Of a stretch of 64,000 nt of DNA, positions 53,461 through 62,373 are shown in pieces (the first letter of the stretch is position 1; each line of letters begins with the position of its first letter). Both the position numbers and the translations under genes were made by a program. The stretch is from Nitrospira sp. (GTDB lineage: Bacteria > Nitrospirota > Nitrospiria > Nitrospirales > Nitrospiraceae), in assembly GCA_031315995.1 (NCBI GenBank), contig JALDRG010000002.1:1-64000 (forward strand), in the 5' to 3' direction. Under the pieces are notes generated by a model, which saw only the letters and a list, made by a program, of their open reading frames with translations, had not been told where the DNA came from and ran no database searches.

Positions 53461-53828
53461 TGACTCGCTCCATCGCCCCTGTCTGCCCACTCGCCCTCCC
53501 GGTAGGCTGATCTTCAATCCTCGCTCGCCCTCTGAAGGCTTCGCAAATCGACAAGCCGTCTTCCCCCTGATCCGCAGGAACGGGCCGAGAAGCGGGTCCA
53601 TACAGTTCTGGTCCATCCTCGACAATTTTTTGACAGGCTATTGCGGCCTATTGCGAGTGCGATTCCGCACCGCGTGTTTTTTCAGGCACTTACACTTCTA
53701 CATTCGCCCAATATCCTGCTCCTGAATTGGCATCCGCATTGCAACCCTCCCCATATGGAAAGAGGCACCGCACGGAATACCGTGAACTCTGCACAGTAAC
53801 ACTTAGTGGCCAAGAAGGAGACGCTACC
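53461..53828. other. 368-bp gap, no supported gene
   Basis: Between the cytochrome gene and the next small gene, I see no open frame with a ribosome site. An A+T-rich stretch near 53625-53710 could hold the promoter for 53829, but I find no clear box. Confidence 0.45.
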
Positions 53829-54113
53829 GTGGATATCGTAGGTATCGGAATCGTGACGACATTCTTCTCCATGCTCGCCGTGAGCGTGTTCGGCATCCCA
53901 TCACAGAAGCCGCCTTCCACCTCCGCCAGCATGCGCTGCCCCGCATCCGGGGAAGCCGCACAAATCAGCATGGACTGGGACAGCGCCAAGCGCAGTTTGA
54001 CTGTCGACTCCTGCGATGCCCATGCCTTCAACGAAGGGACGTGCAAGCAGACCTGCTTGCTGGCCCTGAACAAGACGCAACCGGCCATCGCGCCAAGTAC
54101 CGTCATCGGCTAA
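53829..54113 (+). CDS. Small exported cysteine-containing protein
   Basis: A 94-residue protein. The GTG at 53829 has AAGGAG nine bases upstream. An N-terminal hydrophobic helix (VGIGIVTTFFSMLAVSVFGI) is followed by a short domain with four Cys (MRCPASGE, VDSCDAHAF, TCKQTC). It sits 30 bases before a small cupredoxin gene and is likely co-transcribed. No family is recognised. The Cys pattern suggests disulfide bonds or metal binding outside the membrane. Confidence 0.62.
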   Translation: MDIVGIGIVTTFFSMLAVSVFGIPSQKPPSTSASMRCPASGEAAQISMDWDSAKRSLTVDSCDAHAFNEGTCKQTCLLALNKTQPAIAPSTVIG

Positions 54114-54143
54114 TCGAACCAAACACAAACGAACGGAATTACC

Positions 54144-54563
54144 ATGATACGCGTATTCGTGTGTGCGCTCGCAACTCTCTTGCTCGTGACCACTCAGCAA
54201 GTGGATGGTCACACCGCCGATCGCCTGACCGTTACCATGAAAGTGACCGCCCAAGGACTGACAGTCTCAGGGATTCCCATGAAAGACCGACGAATGACCA
54301 TCCCGCGTGGAACCCCTGTTCGGCTCGTCTTCGAATACGCAGACGTCAATCGGAATGCGCACAAGTTCACGCTGACAGCTGGAAGCACTGAAATAACCGC
54401 GCCGGTCATCGACGGCGAGACTCGCAAAACAGCGACGATCGACTTTACGGCGGGAGACCGCGGACAAGGGTTCTACAGACTCTCGTGCGAACTTCCCTGC
54501 GTGGCGATGGACCAACTGGTCGATTATCTCATCATGGTGGGCCCTCCCCGCACCGCCGCCTAA
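54144..54563 (+). CDS. Small cupredoxin-like protein with CxxxC copper-like site
   Basis: A 139-residue exported protein with a signal peptide (cleavage near VDGH). Beta-rich sequence includes RGTPVRLVFEYADVNRNAHK with His73 as the first ligand. The last strand region is FYRLSCELPCVAMDQLVDYL: Cys115, Cys119 and Met122. The C-x3-C spacing recalls the binuclear CuA site of cytochrome oxidase subunit II, but the CuA His that follows the second Cys is missing (Asp/Gln here). It may bind a single copper in an altered way. A hairpin follows at 54612-54638. Confidence 0.72.
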   Translation: MIRVFVCALATLLLVTTQQVDGHTADRLTVTMKVTAQGLTVSGIPMKDRRMTIPRGTPVRLVFEYADVNRNAHKFTLTAGSTEITAPVIDGETRKTATIDFTAGDRGQGFYRLSCELPCVAMDQLVDYLIMVGPPRTAA

Positions 54564-54611
54564 CCAGAACAAGCCCGGTTGATCCCAACCAGTCCGAGCG
54601 GGACCTCAGTC

Positions 54612-54638
54612 CGGCGGAGGGCCATGTGCCCTCCGCCG
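54612..54638 (+). terminator. Hairpin terminator
   Basis: CGGCGGAGGGC and GCCCTCCGCCG form a perfect 11-bp stem with loop CATGT, followed by CTTTC. It lies 49 bases after the cupredoxin gene and probably ends its transcript. Confidence 0.65.
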
Positions 54639-54714
54639 CTTTCAGGTGAGCGCTGACCAGGAAGCGCTCGGCCTGATTCCAAGCCCCCTTCATCGCCAAG
54701 GTCATGTCCGTCCG

Positions 54715-54867
54715 CTAGGGTTCCCACACAGCCTCGACGATCAGAGATCCCTTACAGGACACCGGACCCCGGATGAACGGCCTCCCATTCTGCCTCGCTA
54801 CACCGCCATCAAATGACTCCGCACATGCAAGATCGGGAATACCCTCGCCGGCGAATGTACTCTGCAT
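54715..54867 (-). CDS. Possible 50-aa protein, low confidence
   Basis: ATG at 54867 is 20 bases after the stop of the PH-domain gene on the same strand. The sequence begins MQSTFAGEGIPDLACAESFD and ends SLIVEAVWEP. No domain is recognised and the ribosome site is weak. Listed only because of position and open length. Confidence 0.25.
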   Translation of the reverse strand: MQSTFAGEGIPDLACAESFDGGVARQNGRPFIRGPVSCKGSLIVEAVWEP

Positions 54868-54886
54868 GGATCTCACCGGTCATTCG

Positions 54887-55342
54887 TCAGTCCGATCGCC
54901 TCACCAGCGCGGCCTGAATCCGTCGCTTCACCTCCCCTGGATCAAATACGCCGCGAAACTGGATGACGGCGTCGTCCTGCCGAGCCTGGATGACGACCGT
55001 CCCGATCCCCATCAGATCGGACAGCAGACCTTGCCGGATAGAGACCTCCCGAATCTCTTGATAGGGAATCGATTGAATATCGTGTCCCGTCCAACCGTTT
55101 TGGAGCACGATCCTCCGGTTCGTCACGACATACCGTCCCCAGCGTCGCAATGTGGTTGCGATGCCCAGCAACGTGATCGCGCCGACGAGCCAGCCGCTCC
55201 ATCCCGATAGCGCGGATCTCACCAGCAGTGCCACCCTCAACATCATGATACCGACGATCAGATAGAGCCAGATGAACTGACTCCAGGCCGCATAGCCTTC
55301 CCACAACACCACTTCGTTCCCGAGCACAGCCCCCTCATCCAT
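54887..55342 (-). CDS. Membrane protein with bacterial PH domain (bPH2/YdbS-like)
   Basis: A 151-residue protein with GAGGTAGGA upstream. Two N-terminal membrane helices (FIWLYLIVGIMMLRVALLV and SGWLVGAITLLGIATTL) precede a PH-like fold: RYVVTNRRIVLQNG, then DIQSIPYQEIREVSIRQG, then GIGTVVIQA and FRGVFDPGEVKRRI. The T-N-R-R-I-V pattern is diagnostic for bPH2/YdbS. These proteins bind membranes or partners through the PH-like barrel. Cellular role is unknown. Confidence 0.87.
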   Translation of the reverse strand: MDEGAVLGNEVVLWEGYAAWSQFIWLYLIVGIMMLRVALLVRSALSGWSGWLVGAITLLGIATTLRRWGRYVVTNRRIVLQNGWTGHDIQSIPYQEIREVSIRQGLLSDLMGIGTVVIQARQDDAVIQFRGVFDPGEVKRRIQAALVRRSD

Positions 55343-56046
55343 GGTCCTACCTCAAACCTGTTCTCCCGGTGCCGGACCACCGCGCACTTGGCGATCACTC
55401 CTCCAGCGACTGGAAAATTGTCGAAGCGTTAAACAATCGTCTAAGACCAAATCCTGCCTCTCCACCCTGGCCTCTGGATGAGTCTGCCCGACTCTCTCGA
55501 ATCCGATCACAGTTGCGCTAATGGGGAGGCCTTCTTATCCTACCCTGGGCTTTCACAAAAAATAGACCCATTCGACAACTCATGCAGCGGAGACTCTCCT
55601 CTATTGGTGAGCAATGGTGATGCCAGCTCATGATGGCCCATCTGCAGTTGAGAGCGGGGGTGGAGCTTGCTCGACAGACTCGTGGTATAGGATATCCGCG
55701 AATTCCGCATCCCGTTCGATGAGATTGCCCGGCGGTTATGGTCACACATGCTTGACGATCTGGTTACGATGTGACGGTGGACGAGCATCTCCCAGGAGCT
55801 CACCCAGACGGCTCTCTGCGACCTTTCGCTACAGCCCCTTGTCGAGGCTTGTAGCGGATTTCCTCAGCGAACCCCATTCCCACCCTCACCCATCCGATTC
55901 AACTCTGGACGTTTTCAAAGAGTTGCGCTATTTTCATCGCGACAGCGCCTGGCCCTCTTCTTGCCAAGGCAAGGGGTGAAAGATCGGCGGGTAGTAAAGA
56001 GGGATGCGCCGGAAGACCGGCGCGCGCAGAACAAGAGGTTATTTCT
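55343..56046. other. 704-bp gap with a possible gene remnant
   Basis: No intact gene is supported. On the plus strand at 55652-55774 one frame reads ERGWSLLDRLVV, a TAG stop, then DIREFRIPFDEIARRLWSHM and LDDLVTM before TGA. The codon pattern after the stop is protein-like, so this may be a decayed gene. A separate frame gives AHLQLRAGVELARQTRGIGY just upstream. Nothing else is visible. Confidence 0.4.
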
Positions 56047-56385
56047 ATGCGCATACACACGTGCATGCTTACGTTGATCCTATTGTCCGGCATCGTGATC
56101 GCGACAACCCCACTCCCCGGCCACGCCGCCGGGGCGATGGAGCGAACCGTTCGAGGGAACGTGGTCGCTACGAATCTCAGCGCCGATCCCCAGACCATTG
56201 TGGTGAAGGTGATGCTCGCCAATAAAGACGAGCTGATCGTCGGAGCGCGTGTGCCGACGGACACGCGTATCACGCGAGGCACCAAAGCGGCCCGCCTCGC
56301 CGACATCAAGGTGGGGGAGTCAGCGGAGGTCACCTATCTGAAGAAGTCCGATGGTTTGATTGCCCGATCGATCCACGTGCGATAA
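56047..56385 (+). CDS. Small exported beta-rich protein
   Basis: A 112-residue protein with a signal peptide (cleavage near GHAAG). The mature part has a short beta-domain: VRGNVVATNLSADPQTIVVK, then NKDELIVGARVPTDTRI and VGESAEVTYLKKSDGLIARS. This repeats the layout of 19220-19537 (V-x-G-x-V...V-x-Y-x-K). Such domains occur in periplasmic OB-like proteins. It precedes the OmpA-like lipoprotein gene by 22 bases and is co-directional. Confidence 0.75.
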   Translation: MRIHTCMLTLILLSGIVIATTPLPGHAAGAMERTVRGNVVATNLSADPQTIVVKVMLANKDELIVGARVPTDTRITRGTKAARLADIKVGESAEVTYLKKSDGLIARSIHVR

Positions 56386-56407
56386 CACAAGAACGTAAGG
56401 AGGAAGG

Positions 56408-57235
56408 ATGTCGTCCACGATTCGGCGTCACGCTACCATGCTCATTGTCGGGCTGACTGCCGTCGTCCTGTTGTCGGCTTGTACCGGTCGCCGAATTACC
56501 ACGGTGGTCGAAGATCAGACATTGCAACCAGGTCCCTCGCCAGCGCCTGCGCCTGCGGTCGAAACAACCCAGGTCATGCCGCCGCCCGCAGCCGTTCCAG
56601 AAGCACCGAGTGACATGGCCACAGCAGAGCCATCACCACTCCCTGCTGAAACACCGATTGAACCGGCCACACCAGAGCCATCCCCGGTCCCTCATGACAC
56701 ACCGACTGCGATGGCCAAGCCAGAGCCACCGTCTGCCCCGCTGCAGGAACTACCCGAAACCAAGCCGGCACCAGAGGCCGGCATTGAAGCACCACGGATT
56801 GAGATTCCTCCGACTCCCCCTCCTGCGGAAGAGGTGCCTGTCGTGGAGCAGCCCGTCGCTCCACCCCCTCCACCGAAACCGATACCTCCACCACCCCAAG
56901 CCGTAGCCGACCTGTCGGACATTTTCTTCGATTTCGATCAGTTCATCGTTCGTGACGAGGCTCGGTCTGAGCTCGAAGCCAATGCTCGCATCCTGATCGC
57001 ACAACCCAGTCAAGCGATTCTGATCGAAGGACATTGTGACGAACGGGGAACGAGCGCCTACAATCTTGTCCTCGGAGAACGCCGCGCGCAAGCCGTCAAA
57101 CAATACTTGCAAGATCTCGGGGTGGCGTCGTTCGACATTCAGATCACGAGTTATGGCAAAGAACGCCCCTTTTGCGCGGAGCACAGTGAAGCGTGCTGGC
57201 AATCGAATCGACGCGCCCATTTCAGCACACGGTAG
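56408..57235 (+). CDS. OmpA-domain lipoprotein (Pal-like) with Pro-rich linker
   Basis: A 275-residue outer-membrane lipoprotein: lipobox LLSAC, then about 130 residues of Pro/Ala/Glu-rich linker (PEPSPVPHDTPTAMAKPEPP). The C-terminal OmpA domain starts near residue 172 (LSDIFFDFDQFIVRDEARSE) and has the peptidoglycan-binding pattern GHCDERGTSAYNLVLGERRA, with R-R-A-H near the end. It would tether the outer membrane to peptidoglycan. The long Pro-rich linker exceeds that of classic Pal. Two smaller exported genes flank it in the same direction. Confidence 0.9.
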   Translation: MSSTIRRHATMLIVGLTAVVLLSACTGRRITTVVEDQTLQPGPSPAPAPAVETTQVMPPPAAVPEAPSDMATAEPSPLPAETPIEPATPEPSPVPHDTPTAMAKPEPPSAPLQELPETKPAPEAGIEAPRIEIPPTPPPAEEVPVVEQPVAPPPPPKPIPPPPQAVADLSDIFFDFDQFIVRDEARSELEANARILIAQPSQAILIEGHCDERGTSAYNLVLGERRAQAVKQYLQDLGVASFDIQITSYGKERPFCAEHSEACWQSNRRAHFSTR

Positions 57236-57305
57236 GCACCGAGGGCCGGTGCCCTCGCCTGTCGAAGGATGTTCGCTCCAGGGTTTGCCACTGAAGGAGG
57301 ACGAT

Positions 57306-57932
57306 GTGAAGGGATTACGACCGCTGCTGATCTGCTGGACCATTCCCCTTGTTTTGCTCGGATGTTCGGGTCGAGGGGAAGTCTTTCCACTTCAGATCCA
57401 CATGGTCTCGACCGAGTCTGCCTCCCGCGCGAAATCCCCCGAGCCCCTTCGCGTGGCGATTAGTCCGTTCGAGGATAGCCGAAGCCATAAGACCGGCCTT
57501 GGCATCCGCACACATTTGTGGGGAGGCGTCAGTTATTTCGATGTGCCGGGAGGCAACACGGCCGATGTCGTTGCCACAGCCATGGGCGACTATCTGACGG
57601 CCATGGGATGGCAGGTGACCAAGCACGGAGCCGGTGATACAGGGGTCGATGTGAGGCTCACGGGAAAGATCACCGACTTTTCAGTCCATGCCAAGAGCCG
57701 TGTCGGCTCCACGAAGGTGACCACGAAGACGAGGTTGTCCATCGAGGCGAGCAACGTTTCGGACGGAAGCGTCGTCCGGATGACGCTGGATGGAGCAGGA
57801 ACTGAAGATATTTTTTGGTTCAACCCGGAAGATGCGCAGGAGGTCCTCAACGAAGTCCTCACCGACAGTTTCAGGAAGCTGGTGCAGGGCACCACGGTGG
57901 ACAATCGGATGCTTCGCCTCAAAACCCCATAG
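57306..57932 (+). CDS. YajG-like lipoprotein
   Basis: A 208-residue lipoprotein. The GTG at 57306 has AAGGAGG six bases upstream. Lipobox LLGC; mature region PLRVAISPFEDSRSHKTGLG and DVVATAMGDYLTAMGWQVTK, then VDVRLTGKITDFSVHAKS. The VRLTGKITDF and TRLSIEASN strands match the YajG family of small outer-membrane-associated lipoproteins. It is the third gene of the group that starts at 56047. Function is unknown. Confidence 0.8.
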   Translation: MKGLRPLLICWTIPLVLLGCSGRGEVFPLQIHMVSTESASRAKSPEPLRVAISPFEDSRSHKTGLGIRTHLWGGVSYFDVPGGNTADVVATAMGDYLTAMGWQVTKHGAGDTGVDVRLTGKITDFSVHAKSRVGSTKVTTKTRLSIEASNVSDGSVVRMTLDGAGTEDIFWFNPEDAQEVLNEVLTDSFRKLVQGTTVDNRMLRLKTP

Positions 57933-58038
57933 CCATCCAGATACTGCTTCTTCCCCGAAGTAATTGCACGCAAGGACCAACAGACCATGATCCGCGACGA
58001 GTCAGTCGATCCCCAATCGGAGACGACGGGCGCAGGAT

Positions 58039-58066
58039 TTGACCACTGCTAAAATAGCGTTATCTA
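58039..58066 (+). promoter_or_regulatory. Sigma-70-like promoter for the candidate small RNA
   Basis: TTGACC (58039-58044), a 16-base spacer, and TATCTA (58061-58066). The expected start near 58073 falls two bases before the first stem of the RNA at 58075. The -10 box is weak, so confidence is moderate. Confidence 0.45.
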
Positions 58067-58074
58067 GAAGGTGA

Positions 58075-58227
58075 GCGGAGGTTTCGGTGAGAGGAACAGA
58101 GACGGAAACGGAGGTCGAGCGTAGAGGTGGTGAGCAGGCCCGTAGGTGCCAAGCGGGAAGCCTGAAGCCTCTCCAAGATCTCCACTGTTGATGAAGAGCT
58201 CTCGAGACCTACCTCCGCCCTGTTTTT
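58075..58227 (+). ncRNA. Candidate structured small RNA, about 153 nt
   Basis: GCGGAGGT at 58075-58082 pairs exactly with ACCTCCGC at 58211-58218, which is followed by TGTTTTT. AGGTCGAG near 58112 pairs with CTCGAGACCT near 58201 with a two-base bulge. An inner hairpin CAGGCCCG...CGGGAAGCCTG lies at 58135-58163. No protein frame runs through the region. The promoter, nested stems and T-run together point to an independent RNA. It may be a 6S-like or novel RNA; I cannot match it to a named family. Confidence 0.55.
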
Positions 58228-58500
58228 CTTCATGTTCTCAACTGAACAAACCCGTCTCTCTATCCTCTATAACAATGCAAAACGACTCGCTCGGCAGCGT
58301 GCTCAACTTCCGTGAAACATAGAACGCATCTCATCGGGAGCAGAGCGTATGGCTGATTGCGTCTAGCAGGTCAAAATGACGCACATTTTCTCTTTCGGAC
58401 CTCGCGATGAAACAGACAGGAGAGGTTCTTTACGCGGACGAGAGACGAACGACCTTTCACGAGCGAGAGACCACGAGGACAGACTTGTTCCCCCATCCCG

Positions 58501-58719
58501 CTAGTTCATCTCGGCTTTTGCGCCTTTCGCCATAAGCTGCTTCGCCCCCTCGGGACTGCGCATTTTCCGACGATGTTCGAGGATGAGCGGATCAATGTGC
58601 TCCCCGCACATCACGCAACGCCAACCGACCTGGTTGACCTCGCGAATCTCTTCTCGCACCATAAACCCTCCGCAGCGATGGCATCGATCATGGGCGATAT
58701 GTGTAGGCTGCGTGACCAT
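58501..58719 (-). CDS. Small zinc-ribbon protein (72 aa)
   Basis: A 72-residue protein with AAAGGTGAG upstream. Two knuckles: DRCHRCGGFMVREE (Cys13, Cys16) and WRCVMCGEHID (Cys35, Cys38), giving a four-Cys zinc ribbon. The C-terminal tail (EHRRKMRSPEGAKQLMAKGA) is basic. It may contact nucleic acid or a protein partner. A 59-codon gene lies 47 bases upstream on the same strand and is probably co-transcribed. Confidence 0.85.
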   Translation of the reverse strand: MVTQPTHIAHDRCHRCGGFMVREEIREVNQVGWRCVMCGEHIDPLILEHRRKMRSPEGAKQLMAKGAKAEMN

Positions 58720-58766
58720 ATATCTTACTCACCTTTCCGTTGAAGGTGGCCTCTGTCTCCTGCTAC

Positions 58767-58946
58767 CTATTTGAGTTCGGCGCCGCCAAAAGGATTCATA
58801 ATGGGTTGGCTCTGCTGATCATGCCGTGCAGCATATCCATGAGCGTGAGACGACCGCATGGCGAGCATCAGCGTCTCATTCTTCTTGGCGCGATTGTCCA
58901 CGGCCCTTCCCTCGCCCCTGGTGAATAACGCTACAGAGGTCGCCAT
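58767..58946 (-). CDS. Small protein (59 aa) upstream of zinc-ribbon gene
   Basis: A 59-residue frame, ATG at 58944-58946 with GGAG five bases upstream; a GTG at 58901 with GAGGGAAGG upstream is an alternative start giving 44 residues. The C-terminal part ([20 protein letters not shown], then [18 protein letters not shown]) has natural-looking composition. No domain is recognised. It is co-directional with the zinc-ribbon gene 47 bases downstream. It is just short of common gene-length cutoffs. Confidence 0.55.
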   Translation of the reverse strand: MATSVALFTRGEGRAVDNRAKKNETLMLAMRSSHAHGYAARHDQQSQPIMNPFGGAELK

Positions 58947-59062
58947 CCCATCTCCATCTGATTTCGAATAACTCCTATGATTGCCGCTCTTTCCTCTTCG
59001 CCTCTTCCTATCCTCAGTGGTCCATGCCTTGCAGAATGCATGCTCAGAACCGGAGCGTCGCC

Positions 59063-60823
59063 ATGCCCTGGACTCCGATCATCAAATCGAGGCGAGACTG
59101 GGATACGATCCCGAACCTTCACGACTACGTGGCGGTTCGAAACGGATTTTCATGGGATACGGCACGCGCCGAACTGGATGGATTGCCTGCCGGGGAGGGA
59201 CTCAATATCGCCCATGAAGCCGTGGTGCGTCACGCAGCCGGTCCGCTGGCGCAACGGACCGCGATTCGCTGGTTGGGAAAAAACGGGCAGGTCGAGAACT
59301 ATTCCTACACACGCCTGCACGAACTGACGAACCGCTTTGCCAATGCGCTGCAACGGCTCGGCGTCGTCAAGGGCGACCGGGTCTTCGTCCTCGCCGGCCG
59401 TATCCCTGAACTATACATCACAGCTCTGGGCACCCTGAAACATCGCGCCGTCTTCTGTCCACTCTTCTCCGCCTTCGGGCCTGAACCCATTCGTGCCAGA
59501 CTGACCATCGGCCAGGCCAAGGTGCTAGTGACCACCGAGTCGCTCTATCAGCGGAAGGTGGCGGCCATTCGGGAGTCATTGCCCGACCTGAAGCATATCC
59601 TACTCATTCGCGACGAGCGGCACTCGCCCCACCAGCCTGGCACGCAGAACTTTCGTCACATTCTCGAGCAGGCCCCGAGCAGCTATCGAATCGGACCGAC
59701 CGATCCCGAAGACCCCGCCCTGCTGCATTTCACGAGCGGCACAACCGGAACGCCGAAGGGAGCGGTCCACGTACATGAGGCCGTCGTTGCTCACCACATT
59801 ACGGGCAAGCTGGCCCTCGATTTCCACCCCGAAGATATCTTCTGGTGCACGGCCGATCCGGGCTGGGTCACCGGCACGTCCTACGGCATCATTGCGCCAC
59901 TGACGAATGGCCTGACCAGCATCGTGGATGAAGCGGATTTCGACGCTGAGCGGTGGTATGGGGTTCTGCAGGACCACCATGTCTCAGTCTGGTATACGGC
60001 GCCGACGGCCATCCGCATGATGATGAAAGTCGGCGTGGACCTCGTTCGAAAATACGACCTGCGCCGATTGCGCTTTCTCGCCAGCGTGGGAGAGCCTCTC
60101 AATCCCGAAGCCGTCGTCTGGGGTGAGCAGGCGTTCGGCCATCCGTTCCACGACAATTGGTGGCAAACCGAAACCGGCGGCATCATGATCGCCAACTATG
60201 CGGCGATGGATGTGCGCCCCGGATCGATGGGACGGCCGTTGCCCGGGATCGAGGCTGCCATCGTCAGGAAAACCGAATCGGGAGGAGTAGAAATCGTCGA
60301 GCAACCGGGAACGCAGGGAGAATTGGCCCTGCGTCCAGGTTGGCCTTCCATGTTTCGCGGGTATTGGAATGAGCCGGAACGCTACAACAAGTGTTTCGCC
60401 AGCGGCTGGTATCTGAGCGGCGATGTCGCCAAAAGAGATGCGGACGGATACTTCTGGTTCGTGGGCCGCGCGGATGACGTCATCAAGACCTCGGGCCACC
60501 TCATCGGTCCGTTCGAGGTTGAAAGCATCTTGGTCGAGCACAAGGCAGTGGCGGAAGCCGCAGTGATCGGCAAACCCGACCCTGTGGCGATGGAAATCGT
60601 GAAGGCATTTGTCTCGCTGAAAGACGGATGTGAGCCGAGCGAGTCGCTTCGACGGGAATTGCTTGGCTTCGCCCGAGCGCGCCTCGGCGCCGCCGTGGCG
60701 CCGAAAGAAATCGCCTTCCTCACGACCCTGCCAAAAACGAGAAGCGGAAAGATCATGCGCCGCCTGCTGAAAGCGCGCGAACTCGGATTGCCGGAAGGCG
60801 ATACCTCGACGTTGGAGGCATAG
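59063..60823 (+). CDS. acsA: Acetyl-CoA synthetase / acyl-CoA ligase
   Basis: A 586-residue AMP-forming ligase that makes acetyl-CoA from acetate, ATP and CoA. I start at 59063 (MPWTPIIKS) with GGAG eight bases upstream. Motifs: [15 protein letters not shown] (ATP P-loop), [37 protein letters not shown] and the C-terminal lysine motif [11 protein letters not shown]. Length and the WWQTETGG motif fit the short AcsA type. The CbpA-CbpM and pyruvate dehydrogenase genes follow downstream on the same strand, so acetyl-CoA supply is a shared theme. Confidence 0.92.
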   Translation: MPWTPIIKSRRDWDTIPNLHDYVAVRNGFSWDTARAELDGLPAGEGLNIAHEAVVRHAAGPLAQRTAIRWLGKNGQVENYSYTRLHELTNRFANALQRLGVVKGDRVFVLAGRIPELYITALGTLKHRAVFCPLFSAFGPEPIRARLTIGQAKVLVTTESLYQRKVAAIRESLPDLKHILLIRDERHSPHQPGTQNFRHILEQAPSSYRIGPTDPEDPALLHFTSGTTGTPKGAVHVHEAVVAHHITGKLALDFHPEDIFWCTADPGWVTGTSYGIIAPLTNGLTSIVDEADFDAERWYGVLQDHHVSVWYTAPTAIRMMMKVGVDLVRKYDLRRLRFLASVGEPLNPEAVVWGEQAFGHPFHDNWWQTETGGIMIANYAAMDVRPGSMGRPLPGIEAAIVRKTESGGVEIVEQPGTQGELALRPGWPSMFRGYWNEPERYNKCFASGWYLSGDVAKRDADGYFWFVGRADDVIKTSGHLIGPFEVESILVEHKAVAEAAVIGKPDPVAMEIVKAFVSLKDGCEPSESLRRELLGFARARLGAAVAPKEIAFLTTLPKTRSGKIMRRLLKARELGLPEGDTSTLEA

Positions 60824-60916
60824 CCACGATGAACGATGGTGGAAGCCCCCTCTGTAGCGAAACGACTGTCTGGAGCGGAAGGTCCAGCGTAGCTGAGCAC
60901 CCAGGAACGAGGCAGC

Positions 60917-61849
60917 ATGGAATATAAAGACTATTATAACACCCTCGGCGTGGAACGCACCGCGACGGCCGATGAGATCAAAACCGCCTATCGCAAGCTT
61001 GCGCGCAAGCATCACCCGGATGTGAGCAAAGACCCCGGAGCGGAAGCGCGCTTCAAGGAAATCGGGGAAGCTTACGAAGTGCTCCAGGACATGGAGAAGC
61101 GCGCTGCCTATGACCAACTCGGCACTCGCTGGCGAGAGGGACAGGAATTCACACCCCCGCCCGAATGGGGTGCGGGCTTCGAATTCACACAGGGCGGGGC
61201 TTCCGCCACAGAAGCGGCTGATTTCAGCGACTTCTTCTCTTCCCTATTCGGCAACTTCTCCCGCCATGCCGAATCCACCCATGCTCATGGGGAAGACCAT
61301 CATGCAAAGATCTTCATTCCGCTCGAAGATGCCTTCCGTGGAGGAACGCAGACGCTCACCCTGCGTGCGCCGCAGGTAAATGCGCAAGGCCGGCCGGAGT
61401 TACGGGAGCGTTCGCTCAACGTGCAAATCCCCAAAGGGGTCCGAGAAGGCCAGCACATCCGGCTCGCTGGGCAAGGCGCGCCGGGGATCAAGGGGACCGC
61501 TCCCGGCGATCTCTACCTCGAGATTCACTTTCACCCCCACAAGCTCTATCACGTGCAGGGCCGAGACCTATCGCTTTCATTGCCGATTGCACCTTGGGAA
61601 GCGGCGCTTGGCGCCACGGCCAAAGCACCCACTCCGAACGGGGTGGTCGAAGTGAAAATCCCGCCGGGCTCACGGAGCGGACGAAAACTCAGGCTCAAGG
61701 GGCGCGGTATTCCAGACGAACCGGCGGGGGACCTCTATCTCATCCTTGAGGTGGTGCTTCCGCCGGCGGACAGCGCGCGCGCGCAGGAAATCTATCACAC
61801 CATGGCGAAGGAACTGGCATTCAATCCTCGCCAGGCACTGGGGGTCTGA
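60917..61849 (+). CDS. cbpA: DnaJ-type co-chaperone CbpA
   Basis: A 310-residue J-protein. The J-domain is residues 1-70 with the HPD motif ([13 protein letters not shown]). A Gly/Phe-rich region follows, then the two C-terminal substrate-binding beta domains ([37 protein letters not shown]). There is no zinc-finger CxxCxGxG repeat, which separates it from DnaJ. It stimulates DnaK ATPase and delivers substrates. Its stop is directly followed by cbpM. Confidence 0.93.
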   Translation: MEYKDYYNTLGVERTATADEIKTAYRKLARKHHPDVSKDPGAEARFKEIGEAYEVLQDMEKRAAYDQLGTRWREGQEFTPPPEWGAGFEFTQGGASATEAADFSDFFSSLFGNFSRHAESTHAHGEDHHAKIFIPLEDAFRGGTQTLTLRAPQVNAQGRPELRERSLNVQIPKGVREGQHIRLAGQGAPGIKGTAPGDLYLEIHFHPHKLYHVQGRDLSLSLPIAPWEAALGATAKAPTPNGVVEVKIPPGSRSGRKLRLKGRGIPDEPAGDLYLILEVVLPPADSARAQEIYHTMAKELAFNPRQALGV

Positions 61850-62194
61850 ATGGAGAGGCCACAGAACATTGTCACAGGAACCGTGGTCGGTGATGAAGGC
61901 GTGCTCTCGATCGATGAGTTGGCCAGGGCTTGCGGAGCAGAGAGCCAATGGATCATCGAATTGGTAGCCATAGGTATATTAGAGCCGGAGGGGCCCGAGA
62001 CATCGAGCTGGCGATTTCACGCGGCGGATCTCACCTGTGCCCGTCGAGTGGCTCGTCTTCAACGGGATTTTGACGCCAACCTCGATGCCGCTGCAGTGAT
62101 GCTCGACCTACTCGAACAGATCGAGCAGTTACGTGCGCGTCTGACACAAGCCGGCCTGGATGTGGATGAGGACTTCGGCAGCAAGGACACATGA
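61850..62194 (+). CDS. cbpM: CbpM-like chaperone modulator / MerR-type protein
   Basis: A 114-residue protein that starts with the base following the cbpA stop. It has the MerR-like winged-helix opening (VLSIDELARACGAESQWIIE) and VAIGILEPEGPETSSWRFHA, then a helix pair (ARRVARLQRDFDANLDAAAV, followed by MLDLLEQIEQL). CbpM binds the J-domain of CbpA and inhibits it. Gene order cbpA-cbpM supports the call. Its TGA overlaps the ATG of the small frame at 62191. Confidence 0.88.
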   Translation: MERPQNIVTGTVVGDEGVLSIDELARACGAESQWIIELVAIGILEPEGPETSSWRFHAADLTCARRVARLQRDFDANLDAAAVMLDLLEQIEQLRARLTQAGLDVDEDFGSKDT

Positions 62195-62373
62195 GCCGTC
62201 CGACAGACTGGTCCGTACAAGTGCTTCGGCACTCACCGTCTCCCGACCGCGACGAGGCCGCCCGGTGGGTTGAAATAGCGTACCGATCCAGGAACTCAGC
62301 TCGTAACTTGGTATTTGTGCACGCGCTCAGACTATTCAACAGTGAGGCCTCGACGTTGGAGAGCGACTCATGA
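62191..62373 (+). CDS. Possible 60-aa protein between cbpM and pdhA
   Basis: An open frame of 60 residues whose ATG overlaps the cbpM stop (ATGA) and whose TGA overlaps the pdhA start (ATGA). Such double overlap usually marks translational coupling. The sequence begins [20 protein letters not shown] and has no recognised domain, and codon choice is less biased than in the neighbours. It could be a real small protein or a relic. Confidence 0.35.
   Translation: MSRPTDWSVQVLRHSPSPDRDEAARWVEIAYRSRNSARNLVFVHALRLFNSEASTLESDS

Noticed and set aside
54144..54563. Calling this gene a cytochrome oxidase subunit II fragment
   Set aside because: No membrane anchor pair, the CuA histidine is absent, and no oxidase subunit I is nearby.
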